Position numbers and translations under genes: made by a program
Notes under the pieces: model-generated
Seen by the model: the letters and a program-made list of their open reading frames with translations, nothing else
Told to the model about the DNA's origin: nothing
Database searches by the model: none
Shown: positions 1-7,443 of the stretch, piece after piece
Layout: each line of letters opens with the position of its first letter
How positions within the stretch are numbered: position 1 is the stretch's first letter
Source of the DNA: CAZJJK01 sp964546285
Lineage (GTDB): Bacteria > Spirochaetota > Spirochaetia > Treponematales > Breznakiellaceae
Assembly: GCA_964546285.1 (NCBI GenBank)
Contig: CAZJJK010000037.1
Location: forward strand, 1 to 26,210
Length of the DNA stretch: 26,210 nucleotides
Reading direction: 5' to 3'

Positions 1-543
1 TAAGCTAGCGGCCTCGCCGACAGTGCCGGTATAATTATGAAAAACGACAGCCGGTAAACGCTTAAGTGACCCAACTAGTTGGAAAACCACATGCATCGCA
101 CGCCTAACATGAAGAAGCACCGGTAAGCTATAAGCGCCCGCAATATCCAGCTGGGCTTCAAAGAGACTTCGTTGGTCGGCTTCTGTGGCTCGATACGCCT
201 TGTCGTAAAGATCCATACCTATCTCCCCCACCACCCTGATCCGCCGATCCGCCGCGGCTGTCTGGAGAAAGGCCAAGCCTTCCATTAGTGATGGCCAGGG
301 CCGCCCAACGTCACCGGAGTCTTCTTGAATAGCCCGTGGCAGTTGGGGATGAAGGCCAAAGGCAAGGATCATGGGTGCGGCCGCCGCGTTCGCGGCGGCC
401 GCCGCTAAGCCTTCCGTATAGGCAAATTGCATTGGATTCCAGGCGTTAGCGCACACCGGAATCCCAAGCCTCAAGCGCTCGGCCTCCTGCTCTGGATAAT
501 ACTGTGACAGCTCATAGGGATGAGCGTGAGCGTCTGAAGCCAT
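1..543 (-). CDS. TatD-family metal-dependent hydrolase (partial, C-terminus outside window)
   Basis: N-terminal 181 codons of a TatD-type hydrolase, read from the reverse strand; it runs off the left edge with no stop. Visible motifs are the N-terminal DAHAH metal ligands (H6, H8), GLHP near residue 63, GEIGMD (E107, D111), LLHVRRA with H145 and HNYTGT with H169. These are the ordered TIM-barrel metal ligands of TatD DNases. Known family members are Mg-dependent deoxyribonucleases or related phosphoesterases; the exact substrate cannot be read here. Residues 46-56 are almost pure alanine and are encoded by a perfect GC-only inverted repeat (377-402). The ATG at 543 is the only start near the motif. 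It has no Shine-Dalgarno, but a TATAAT lies six bases upstream on the same strand, so the mRNA may be leaderless. The gene is divergent from thpR. Confidence 0.85.
   Translation of the reverse strand, partial: MASDAHAHPYELSQYYPEQEAERLRLGIPVCANAWNPMQFAYTEGLAAAAANAAAAPMILAFGLHPQLPRAIQEDSGDVGRPWPSLMEGLAFLQTAAADRRIRVVGEIGMDLYDKAYRATEADQRSLFEAQLDIAGAYSLPVLLHVRRAMHVVFQLVGSLKRLPAVVFHNYTGTVGEAASL
377..402. repeat. Perfect GC-only inverted repeat inside the TatD gene
   Basis: Bases 377-388 and 391-402 are exact reverse complements (12 nt each, two bases between), so a hairpin of about 11 bp with a four-base loop can form in DNA or mRNA. It encodes the alanine-rich stretch of the TatD protein. It may simply be a by-product of GCC/GCG alanine codons around one Asn codon. 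Confidence 0.6.
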
Positions 544-549
544 ATAGGA

Positions 550-582
550 ATTATAGCGGTGGGACTTAGGAAGCGCTACAAT
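550..582. promoter_or_regulatory. Divergent -10-like hexamers between tatD and thpR
   Basis: On the minus strand TATAAT occupies 555-550, six bases before the tatD ATG. On the plus strand TACAAT occupies 577-582, six bases before the thpR ATG. Neither gene has a usable Shine-Dalgarno, and -10 elements this close would start transcription at or next to the A of the ATG. I see no good -35 for either, so the call rests on the hexamers and the missing ribosome binding sites. Confidence 0.35.
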
Positions 583-588
583 TAAGGC

Positions 589-1170
589 ATGAGGATTTTT
601 ATCGCTCTTCCCCTCCCACTCGAATTTAAAAAGCGGCTATTGGAAATTATCAGACCTCTACGCCTGGCTCATCCCCAATTCAAATGGCAGGACCTAGGGC
701 AACTTCACCTCAGCTTAGCCTTTCTTGGCGAATTGGACGAAAAAGCCGTTATAGAAGCCACTCGCTGCCTGAGAAAGTGTATTATAGCCTCCGGTATTCA
801 CGCTTTTCCCTTAGCGCTTGATACGCTACTCTGCTTTCCGCCTCAAGGACCTATCAGAATCGTGTCAGCGGCGGTGTCGGAAGGCGCGTCAGACTGTACC
901 AGCTTAGCCGCCGCTCTGGAATTAGCGCTTGAGGAAAGCGGAGACGGAGTAAAGGGGCTTTTTCGGCCCCGCGACAATAAGCCATACCTCCCTCATATTA
1001 CCCTAGCTCGGGTAAAAGACGGTTTCCTTACAAAGAACGAACGCGCCACAAGGCTTAGGCTTATGACTACCATCACGGGAGCGGCGGTTTATGCTTCAAC
1101 TCTTTCTCCATCCGGTTCCATGTATCGTATTTTGACAGAATATTCTTTCTCAAAAGAGGCGCTTTCGTAA
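589..1170 (+). CDS. thpR: RNA 2',3'-cyclic phosphodiesterase (2'-5' RNA ligase family)
   Basis: This 193-aa protein has the two-histidine architecture of the 2H phosphoesterase superfamily. The N-terminus MRIFIALPLP is the usual ThpR opening, the first motif is H40-L-S-L (Ser in place of the common Thr) and the second is H136-I-T-L. Family members hydrolyse 2',3'-cyclic phosphate RNA ends to 2'-phosphates and were first isolated as tRNA 2'-5' ligases. It is presumably cytoplasmic. Length is normal for the family. The ATG at 589 is preceded by only six bases after a TACAAT hexamer and by no Shine-Dalgarno. It is transcribed divergently from the TatD gene and is followed eleven bases later by copy 1 of the dispersed 19-nt repeat. 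Confidence 0.85.
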   Translation: MRIFIALPLPLEFKKRLLEIIRPLRLAHPQFKWQDLGQLHLSLAFLGELDEKAVIEATRCLRKCIIASGIHAFPLALDTLLCFPPQGPIRIVSAAVSEGASDCTSLAAALELALEESGDGVKGLFRPRDNKPYLPHITLARVKDGFLTKNERATRLRLMTTITGAAVYASTLSPSGSMYRILTEYSFSKEALS

Positions 1171-1178
1171 ATTCACTT

Positions 1179-1208
1179 TACTGCTGCCAATTCTGTTGCA
1201 AAATACTT
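1179..1208 (+). repeat. Dispersed intergenic repeat, copy 1
   Basis: Core TACTGCTGCCAATTCTGTTG (1179-1198) followed by CAAAATACTT. The 20-nt core is identical to copy 3 (26162-26181). It lies just after the thpR stop codon, in sense orientation. Confidence 0.8.
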
Positions 1209-1266
1209 AAAATAGTACTTCATACGCCCAGAGCTAATTTAAGAATAGCCAGACCCGAGCGCGCTA

Positions 1267-1989
1267 TCAGGGCAAATAATTATTCTTAATCCGCGTTAGG
1301 GCTGTAAACAGATTACGTTTCGCGCTAGAGCTGCCGCCAGTTACGATTTCTAGACGTCTTTGAAATTCGTCACGTTCGCGATCATCGCCATAGGGGCAGG
1401 AACAGGAAACAAGGGGCCATGAGCGATCAGCCACAAAGCCCATGATAGAGGCTTCCTCGACTAAAGCTAAAGGACGGATAAGTTCCAGCGGGTATTTATC
1501 ATAGCGCAAACGCGGCGGCATAGTCGCCAGTTCGCCCTTTTTTACCATATTCATAAGCAGGGTAACCAGGATATCGTCCAAATGATGGCCCAGCGCCAGT
1601 TTGGTAAAGCCTTCCGCCATGGCGACGCGGATCAATTCTGTCCGACGCTGGGTGGCACACCAATAACAATTCATTGTTTCACCATTCTTTACCCGTCCGA
1701 TAACGGGGATAGTTATCTCACGGTAAGGGATACCCAAGTCCGCGTAAAAAGCGTGTAGCCTCCGCTCTAATTCCTTTGAATACGTATGATTTGGCAGATC
1801 ACTGACTATCCTTACGGCTTCCAGTTCAAAACGCGGGGCTTGCCAGAGGCGGCGACGGGATAGGGCCCAAGCCAGAACGGCGGAATCCTTTCCACCTGAA
1901 ACGCCAAGCAGAATCTTATCTCCCTCACTCAGAAGCGCGTAATCAAGACAGGCTTTCGCGACAAGTTTCTCAATTTTTGTTAGGGCCAT
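1267..1989 (-). CDS. TtcA-like tRNA thiolation protein (PP-loop ATPase)
   Basis: This 240-aa protein belongs to the TtcA/TtuA group of PP-loop ATPases. The adenylation loop SGGKDS is at residues 31-36 and GHHLDD is near 134-139. A C-x2-C pair (C108, C111 in MNCYWC) and a later cysteine in SCSCPYG (C196/C198) match the three-cysteine iron-sulfur pattern of TtcA. Known TtcA enzymes activate C32 of tRNA with ATP and insert sulfur to make 2-thiocytidine; whether this one acts on C32 cannot be told from sequence. The start at 1989 lies eight bases after the DUF192 stop, and the GGAG overlapping the end of that gene serves as its ribosome binding site. It is the last gene of a minus-strand run. Confidence 0.8.
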   Translation of the reverse strand: MALTKIEKLVAKACLDYALLSEGDKILLGVSGGKDSAVLAWALSRRRLWQAPRFELEAVRIVSDLPNHTYSKELERRLHAFYADLGIPYREITIPVIGRVKNGETMNCYWCATQRRTELIRVAMAEGFTKLALGHHLDDILVTLLMNMVKKGELATMPPRLRYDKYPLELIRPLALVEEASIMGFVADRSWPLVSCSCPYGDDRERDEFQRRLEIVTGGSSSAKRNLFTALTRIKNNYLP

Positions 1990-1997
1990 AAAGCGGC

Positions 1998-2444
1998 TTA
2001 CAGCTCCGGAATAAGGACACGATCTCCCGCGCTGATAGCTTCCCTCTTAAACCAGCCTTGAGGCACCTCTAGAGCGTAGCGAGCCGATCGACTTGATTGT
2101 ATGGGTATCAAAGACAGGGGCGTCATATCATGGATTTCCAAAATCCGTCCATCAGCGGCGATATAAGCAATGGATAGGGGAACGCTCGTGTTTTTCATCC
2201 AAAAAGCCAGCATTTGATCCGCTGGAAAAACGAACAACATTCCGGTCCCTTCTTTTACCTTAGCGCGATTCATAAGTCCATATTCGCGTTCTTTATCATC
2301 ATCGGCTATTTCAGCTATTAGTTCCCTCTCCCCTCCCGCCGTTTGGATAATAAGACGAGCGGTCGGTAAACTTTTACCCTGTTCGACACAGGAGGCGAAT
2401 AGTAAAAAGACGAGGGGCATCACGCGCGCGATTTTAGAATTCAT
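1998..2444 (-). CDS. DUF192 lipoprotein
   Basis: This 148-aa protein has an N-terminal signal peptide ending in the lipobox-like FASC (cysteine at residue 19), so it is probably a lipoprotein. The rest is one DUF192 domain: EREYGLMNR, then FWMKNTSVPLSIAYI, a GRILEIHDM segment and ALEVPQGWF near the C-terminus. DUF192 proteins are small, mostly exported and of unknown biochemical function. Its ATG overlaps the 3' end of the upstream gene by eleven bases and is preceded by AAGGAA, so translation is probably coupled. It is followed eight bases later by the ttcA-like gene. Confidence 0.85.
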   Translation of the reverse strand: MNSKIARVMPLVFLLFASCVEQGKSLPTARLIIQTAGGERELIAEIADDDKEREYGLMNRAKVKEGTGMLFVFPADQMLAFWMKNTSVPLSIAYIAADGRILEIHDMTPLSLIPIQSSRSARYALEVPQGWFKREAISAGDRVLIPEL

Positions 2445-2997
2445 CCAGAAATTCCTTTCTCTGTAAGGCTAGGCCTTCTTCCTCGGCGCGGGCTGAGGAC
2501 AGAAAAGCATCAAAGGCCGCTCTATCCAGGTATTTTATCGTTAGAGGCCTTTCTAAAGCGACCCGAGTGCTTTCCGATTGCCATACCGCTTCCATAGGGC
2601 TTAAGCGGGGAGGCTCTCCATATTTACTCTTCAAGCTTGAATATACCGAAAAATAGTCTAGCAGCGCGCCATTCAAATCAAACGACATCGAGATCACTAG
2701 ACCCTGATCAATTTGAAAAAAGGCTCGGCGAATAAAAGAGCGCCCTTCACATTCCAGCAAAAGCTTTTCCCAGAGCGCCGACATAGACACATCAGGCTGG
2801 TCCGTATACACCAAATACGGATCAGAGGCCAAGGCTTGGCGCAATTCCTCTATACCCATACCCAAATAGAAAGCTCGATACGAACGCGGTACGGAGACAT
2901 ACGCCGGCTCTGTCGACGCCGTTTGAGCGAGGACGCGTGATAATCCGCTGAGGAAAAGGAGACAAATCAAAAAAGTCCCGCCGGCGGAATGCTTCAT
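2434..2997 (-). CDS. Small secreted protein of unknown function
   Basis: This is a 187-aa protein from the chosen start. A signal peptide covers about residues 1-25 (hydrophobic core LICLLFLSGL, cleavage probably near VLAQT). The mature part contains YRAFYLGMGIEELRQAL, which recalls the opening of SmpA/BamE-fold domains, and a second half with SSLKSKYGEPP; this resemblance is loose and I do not assign a family. The C-terminus is charged (KEFLDEF). An ATG at 3012 overlaps the stop of the upstream CNB gene (ATGA), but AGGAG sits seven bases before the ATG at 2997, and only that start puts the signal peptide at the N-terminus, so 2997 is preferred. It overlaps the DUF192 gene downstream. Confidence 0.7.
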   Translation of the reverse strand: MKHSAGGTFLICLLFLSGLSRVLAQTASTEPAYVSVPRSYRAFYLGMGIEELRQALASDPYLVYTDQPDVSMSALWEKLLLECEGRSFIRRAFFQIDQGLVISMSFDLNGALLDYFSVYSSLKSKYGEPPRLSPMEAVWQSESTRVALERPLTIKYLDRAAFDAFLSSARAEEEGLALQRKEFLDEF

Positions 2998-3008
2998 TTT
3001 ATCACTCC

Positions 3009-3503
3009 TCATCGGGACAGAGCGATGCTGAGCGCCGTGGATAGTTTTAACACCTCGTCATTCTCCTTCCGTACCCGCCGTGACAGAATTACGGCGATAA
3101 TTCGAAGCAATTTCACACCCAACGGCGGGTTGGTTTCGCAGAGTTTCGCGAAATCGCTCTGTGAAAGCTCATATAGGCTACAATCCGTGGCCGCTGTCAC
3201 TGTCGCCGCCCTTGGGACATCCTCAAGCATCGCCATTTCGCCAAAAAAAGTCGTCTCGCCAGCTTTAAGTTTTACAAAGGATTTTTCAGCGCTTTTGAAG
3301 GTATGGCGCCCAACCGATAAGGTCAAGGCTTTGGTAACATCGACAACACCGGAAAGAAAGAGGTACATTGTGTTCCCCTCCTCGCCTTCCCGCATGATCT
3401 CTGTCCCGACTGAAACGTTTTTTAGCTTGCAAACGCTCTCAAGCAGCCGAGCTTCCTCATCCGTAATAATGTCCAATCCTGGTAAATTCTTTAACGCTTG
3501 CAT
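3009..3503 (-). CDS. Single cyclic-nucleotide-binding domain protein
   Basis: This 164-aa protein is essentially one CNB domain. It has the beta-roll glycine turn MREGEEGNTMYLFLSG near residues 38-52 and a complete phosphate-binding cassette FFGEMAMLEDVPRAATV (E89 and R98 are the expected sugar- and phosphate-contacting residues), so ligand binding is plausible. There is no DNA-binding or catalytic domain; a C-terminal amphipathic stretch could be a dimer or partner interface. It starts one base after the stop of the RCK potassium channel gene (TAATATG) with no separate Shine-Dalgarno, so it is probably translationally coupled to the channel. An inferred role is a cAMP/cGMP-sensing subunit for that channel. 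Confidence 0.85.
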   Translation of the reverse strand: MQALKNLPGLDIITDEEARLLESVCKLKNVSVGTEIMREGEEGNTMYLFLSGVVDVTKALTLSVGRHTFKSAEKSFVKLKAGETTFFGEMAMLEDVPRAATVTAATDCSLYELSQSDFAKLCETNPPLGVKLLRIIAVILSRRVRKENDEVLKLSTALSIALSR

Positions 3504-3504
3504 A

Positions 3505-4722
3505 TTAGCCTACTATGTATAAAGCGTCGCCGTCCACAAGACGACGATCCGCGGGCGGGGCCAAACGCAAGGTATCCTCACAGCCAAGACCGGATAAATC
3601 GATATCGGCCTCCTGAAATTTCCTGAGTATAAACGCGTCTATGGAAGCGCTGTCGTCGGACAGAAGATCGGCGAAGGAAACGTTTTTTTCGCGGGTAAGC
3701 ACACCGACTAGTACGCCCTTTCCATTTCGAAGGAACCATTCCGACGCTTCCGCGAAGCTTTTACCCACCAGGCTCGCGGGCAAAACCGTCTCTCGGAGCC
3801 TTACGGTACTTGAAGGAGACACAAGCTCGCGCGCGGCCATCGCTAAGCCCTTTGACGCGGCGGCATGCGCCAACATGAAACCGGACACTTCGCCGGCTAC
3901 CGTGATATCGTCAATACCGGCGCGCTTCAAATGGGGAACCTTATCGCCCTTAAGCAGTTCTACCCCGATAGTTATATCCGGATTAAGTGACTTTAGGGCT
4001 AAGGCGCCAAGCACGGTCCGTTCATCAGCGCTGGCTAAGGAGCCGCCCAGGGTTTCGTCGGGAACAAAGAGCGCGGTTCGGGCCGCCGCCGCCGCCGCCC
4101 GTTTTAAAACGACCTCATTTGTAAAATCGCCCCGGACAAAACGTAAGTCCAAGCCAGGAAAACGGGAACGCACCGCGTCGAACTCATCGGCTTCGGCGGC
4201 GTTGACCAAGGCGATCGTTATTTTAGAGCCCCGGGCGGCTTCCAAAGCGGCGAGCAATTGATACGCGTTACTATTCCAACCGCAGACAATGACATGATTT
4301 TTAGCGGTAACATCACGCAAACCCTTACCCTCCCGTATTCGCCGTTCCACGAACAAAGACACCACGGCGCCAGATAGGATTGACGTTACAACCGTTCCGG
4401 TTAAAATCACCATGATGGCTAAGAGCCTGCCAGTGCCGCTAAGCGGGTAAACATCGCCATAGCCAACGGTCGCTATAGTTACGACCGACCACCATAAGCC
4501 GTCAAATAAGTCAACAAACAGCGATTCGCCCTTGCCGCGCTCAGCCAACCATACGACTATGGCGCCTAGAACCGCCACGCCCAGAAAGACAATAGCGATT
4601 CGCGTTATACCAGATCGATATATATCATCCCAGATGCTGGCCAGCGAAGCCAACAGGCGATTGAGTATTTCCGCCGCGCGGCGTTGAAAACGACGATAAA
4701 AACGTTCTTTGGTTTTCTTCAT
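3505..4722 (-). CDS. Two-transmembrane potassium channel with RCK (TrkA-N/TrkA-C) domains
   Basis: This is a 405-aa protein from the ATG at 4722. A basic N-terminus precedes TM1 (about 40-62), a pore helix and the selectivity filter TVGYGD (85-90), then TM2 (about 100-125). The cytoplasmic part starts with a Rossmann RCK domain (HVIVCGWNSNA near 143) and ends with a TrkA-C-like region. This is the MthK/Kch-type arrangement: a tetrameric K+ channel gated by ligand at the RCK ring. An in-frame GTG eight codons upstream (4746) is possible, but neither start has a good Shine-Dalgarno. The next gene, one base downstream, encodes a lone cyclic-nucleotide-binding domain, suggesting a two-gene cyclic-nucleotide-responsive channel. 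Confidence 0.85.
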   Translation of the reverse strand: MKKTKERFYRRFQRRAAEILNRLLASLASIWDDIYRSGITRIAIVFLGVAVLGAIVVWLAERGKGESLFVDLFDGLWWSVVTIATVGYGDVYPLSGTGRLLAIMVILTGTVVTSILSGAVVSLFVERRIREGKGLRDVTAKNHVIVCGWNSNAYQLLAALEAARGSKITIALVNAAEADEFDAVRSRFPGLDLRFVRGDFTNEVVLKRAAAAAARTALFVPDETLGGSLASADERTVLGALALKSLNPDITIGVELLKGDKVPHLKRAGIDDITVAGEVSGFMLAHAAASKGLAMAARELVSPSSTVRLRETVLPASLVGKSFAEASEWFLRNGKGVLVGVLTREKNVSFADLLSDDSASIDAFILRKFQEADIDLSGLGCEDTLRLAPPADRRLVDGDALYIVG

Positions 4723-4839
4723 AAGACGAGGGGCGGCCCCACACACGGAACCACCCCAGCTATAATATCGGCGGTGAAAAACATTCTCTAAACAATTTCA
4801 GAGCTGGGAAGAAAGAATTAACGGGAATCTATCGCCGCA

Positions 4840-6072
4840 TCATCCCATCTTCATAGACGATTCACGTCTGGCTCGTTCTATACGCTGCATCTTACGGAAA
4901 AACTCGCTCTGCTTCACTATCTCTGAAACATCGGAGGTGGAAATCTTATTGTCGGCGACCCGAATTTTCTGGTTTTCCATCAGCTTTCTTAAGACAAGAT
5001 TGCCATCCGCGGCCGGCAAGCCGACCATGTTCACCAATTCTTTTGGCCCAAAATCAAAAGAATACGGCATATTCCCCAGCGGGACACGATTTTTTTCCAG
5101 CTGAATGAGCAAAGCGTCATAGATACGCCCAAGGGGATCGGTGATTAATGTATTAGCTAATTGTTTATATATAAACCATATACGTTCAGCCAACAATTGA
5201 GTTAGCCGCGTAACGATCTGCGGCTGACTCATTACCATGCGCTCAAAGTTAGCCTTGTTTACCGCCAATAAGGTACAATCCTCATACGCGATAGCGCTGG
5301 CCGAACGGGGTTTTGATTCCAACAAGGCCATTTCACCGAAAATATCCCCCGGTTTCAATACGGCCAGCAACACTTCGTTATTATTAACGATTTTCGTGAT
5401 TTTTACGGAGCCTCGTTGAATGATATAAAGCTCGTCACCCGGCTGGCCTTCGGAAAATATCATCATGTCCTTTTGGTAGGACCTATTAAACTCATCGGAT
5501 TTGCGTTCTAGATACTGGGGTTTGGCGTAAGGTTGAATTTTTACAAGCCGTTCGCGAGCTTGCTGAACATCCACTCCCGAAGGGCAGTATTTGATATACT
5601 GATAATACGCGTAATAAGCCAGATTGAATTGATTCAGCTTAACATAATACTCCGCCACTTTAAATAAGTGCGAAGGATCATTATCCGCCGTGCTTTTAAG
5701 AGTTAGGCGGGTTAAGGCCTCGTCAAGGTAACGCATCCGCTTTGAGAACTGCAGTATGATTTTCATAGCGACCGGCGTATTATTTTGAATAAGCTGGCCG
5801 TACTGCTCTTTTTGAACGGATATTAGGGTAACATCGCTTAAGGCTTGCGCGGTCTCAATATGGCTGTGGCTGGACATAGTAGAAACGACGCCGAAAAAAT
5901 CGCCCGGTCCTAGTATATTGCCGCCCTCTTCCTCAACAACCTCTACTTCCTTAAAAACCCTCACCTTGCCTTGGCGCAGAATAAAGAAGCGATCGGCGTT
6001 CTGCTTGCCCTCCACTATTATGTATGAGTCTTTTTTAAAATTAACGAAGGACAGTTGCAGTTGGTTGGTCAT
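4840..6072 (-). CDS. Double cyclic-nucleotide-binding domain regulator
   Basis: This is a 410-aa protein from the preferred ATG at 6072, which has GGGAG four bases upstream; an ATG at 6096 has none. CNB domain 1 covers about residues 8-115, a helical TPR-like linker rich in Tyr about 125-185, and CNB domain 2 about 195-305. A C-terminal helical region (310-375) ending in a basic tail could be a Crp-type winged helix, though I do not see a clean helix-turn-helix. Domain 2 has an intact cassette (FGEMALLESKPRSASAIA, E247 and R256). Domain 1 has FFGVVSTMSSHSHIETA, lacking the Glu and Arg, so it probably does not bind nucleotide normally. The gene lies upstream of the channel/CNB pair and has its own promoter. 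Confidence 0.85.
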   Translation of the reverse strand: MTNQLQLSFVNFKKDSYIIVEGKQNADRFFILRQGKVRVFKEVEVVEEEGGNILGPGDFFGVVSTMSSHSHIETAQALSDVTLISVQKEQYGQLIQNNTPVAMKIILQFSKRMRYLDEALTRLTLKSTADNDPSHLFKVAEYYVKLNQFNLAYYAYYQYIKYCPSGVDVQQARERLVKIQPYAKPQYLERKSDEFNRSYQKDMMIFSEGQPGDELYIIQRGSVKITKIVNNNEVLLAVLKPGDIFGEMALLESKPRSASAIAYEDCTLLAVNKANFERMVMSQPQIVTRLTQLLAERIWFIYKQLANTLITDPLGRIYDALLIQLEKNRVPLGNMPYSFDFGPKELVNMVGLPAADGNLVLRKLMENQKIRVADNKISTSDVSEIVKQSEFFRKMQRIERARRESSMKMG

Positions 6073-6122
6073 CCCGCTCCCCGGTAGCAACGACATTTAT
6101 CGCGATTATCAACGCTGTCAGA

Positions 6123-6152
6123 AGTATAAGAACCGCGTTCCTCCTTTGTCAA
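6123..6152 (-). promoter_or_regulatory. Sigma-70-type promoter of the double-CNB gene
   Basis: On the minus strand TTGACA (6152-6147) and TATACT (6128-6123) are separated by 18 bases: a full-match -35 and a five-of-six -10. Predicted transcription starts near 6116, giving a leader of about 44 bases to the ATG at 6072. It lies in the 146-base gap after the FecR gene, so this gene need not depend on the murB-FecR transcript. Confidence 0.7.
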
Positions 6153-6218
6153 CGGCGAAAACAAAAAGACTGGCCTCTTTCGCTCATCACAGTCGGTATC
6201 GCGCGGTTCCGATAGTCA

Positions 6219-7340
6219 TTAATCAAAGAAACTATCGATATCGTCAAAGAAATCCCCATCATCCGAGCTAAAATCCGTGGGCTCCCTGCCCTCATTGCGC
6301 ATAGCGTAAAGCAGAACGGCAAAGCGATACGCGGCTGTCTTGGCCTCAAGTTCGGCGTATTCGGCCGACAACTCCCGATAAAAATCAAAGACTCTTTCGC
6401 CAGTCGTCAGACGAGAAGACAAAGAAGAATCGTCGATAAGAGACCGGATTTCATCCAGCCGATAGTATATACGCTCAAACAGGAAAAGAACACCGCGTAC
6501 GGCCATTAGTTTTGGCGCTACAGCGCTTTTTTGCTTCATCACGTTGATATCGTTTGGCCGGGGCGTTACGCCGTTCATATACTCGGCTTTCCATAACGCC
6601 AACGCGTCAACGGAAACAAGCTCCGTGAAAACTTTCCGGAATTGATCACGATGCCGTCTATACGCCACCGCGTATTGAGACAGCGCACGGATAGGATCGG
6701 CGTTAAAAGCCTCTATCTCATCCACAATCCAATTTTCCTGGAAGCTGGCTAAATCAGAAATGGCGACAGGGATACGACTAAGCCTTTCGCCGGCTTTTTT
6801 CTCCACGGCTGATCCAGGGACCGCTTCCAATTCATCGCCGAGATCGTCAGAGCAAACGACGCGCCCCTCGGAACAGCCAACCAATAGAGAATCATTCACG
6901 CTGACAGCTACGTCAAATTGGGTACCTCGGACGCCCATAACGGTAGAGCCGGTTCGGATACGCAGTTTCGGTTCGCCAGCTAATTTTTGGACTTTAACCG
7001 ACACCCGGCCATTGATAAGATCGCCTTCGGTTTCTCCTACGCCGCGAATCGTCTCGCTTTTTATCGCGAAGACGGATTTGGGCTTTATCGTTAAAACCCC
7101 ATCCATACCGGTGCTGGCGTACAGCTTGATGACAACCGAGCCTTTATCGGTTTTTATAAGGTCAAAATTCTCCACCTCATCGCCTATACTCACATCACGT
7201 ATCACACGACCCGCCCGCGTCAAGCTGAAATCGCTATCGCTGTACTCGATATAACCAACGGTCATATTTAGGGAAAATAAAGCCGCCGCGTTGGTAAGCG
7301 CGAAAATCAGTAAAAAGCATCCTTTCTTCGGTCTAAGCAC
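6219..7340 (-). CDS. Secreted FecR-domain protein
   Basis: This is a 373-aa protein starting at the GTG at 7340, chosen because a perfect AGGAGG (7352-7347) lies six bases upstream and because this start places the signal peptide (about residues 1-25) at the N-terminus; an ATG 25 codons further out would bury it. The FecR domain follows: a positively regulated-threshold-like N-part (VENFDLIKTDKGSVVIKLY), then the hallmark GSTVMGVRGTQFDV and a GRVVCSDDLGDELEAVPG strand. The C-terminal half is helical and of unknown role, ending in an acidic run. In spirochaetes, FecR domains of this secreted type usually stand alone rather than acting as FecI anti-sigma factors. It is downstream of murB but has a separate ribosome binding site and probably its own promoter. 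Confidence 0.8.
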   Translation of the reverse strand: MLRPKKGCFLLIFALTNAAALFSLNMTVGYIEYSDSDFSLTRAGRVIRDVSIGDEVENFDLIKTDKGSVVIKLYASTGMDGVLTIKPKSVFAIKSETIRGVGETEGDLINGRVSVKVQKLAGEPKLRIRTGSTVMGVRGTQFDVAVSVNDSLLVGCSEGRVVCSDDLGDELEAVPGSAVEKKAGERLSRIPVAISDLASFQENWIVDEIEAFNADPIRALSQYAVAYRRHRDQFRKVFTELVSVDALALWKAEYMNGVTPRPNDINVMKQKSAVAPKLMAVRGVLFLFERIYYRLDEIRSLIDDSSLSSRLTTGERVFDFYRELSAEYAELEAKTAAYRFAVLLYAMRNEGREPTDFSSDDGDFFDDIDSFFD

Positions 7341-7397
7341 AAAAGGCCTCCTGGCGTAGTCAGACTTGAAACATATCGGCTCAAGGCTCTTTTCATA

Positions 7398-7426
7398 AGT
7401 ATATCGACTAATCACCCTTTTTTCAG
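7398..7426 (-). promoter_or_regulatory. Possible promoter of the FecR gene
   Basis: On the minus strand CTGAAA (7426-7421) and TATACT (7403-7398) are 17 bases apart. The -10 is good and the -35 matches four of six. It would give a leader of about 50 bases before the GTG at 7340. Confidence 0.4.
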
Positions 7427-7443
7427 ACTAAAAAGCCCTTTTT

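Noticed and set aside
4080..4101. GCC-type triplet run in the channel gene as a microsatellite or regulatory repeat
   Set aside because: It encodes a helical Ala run in the RCK domain, in frame and compatible with the fold.
3641..4261. 206-codon plus-strand ORF opposite the potassium channel
   Set aside because: Shadow of the RCK coding sequence, with no domain and no ribosome site.
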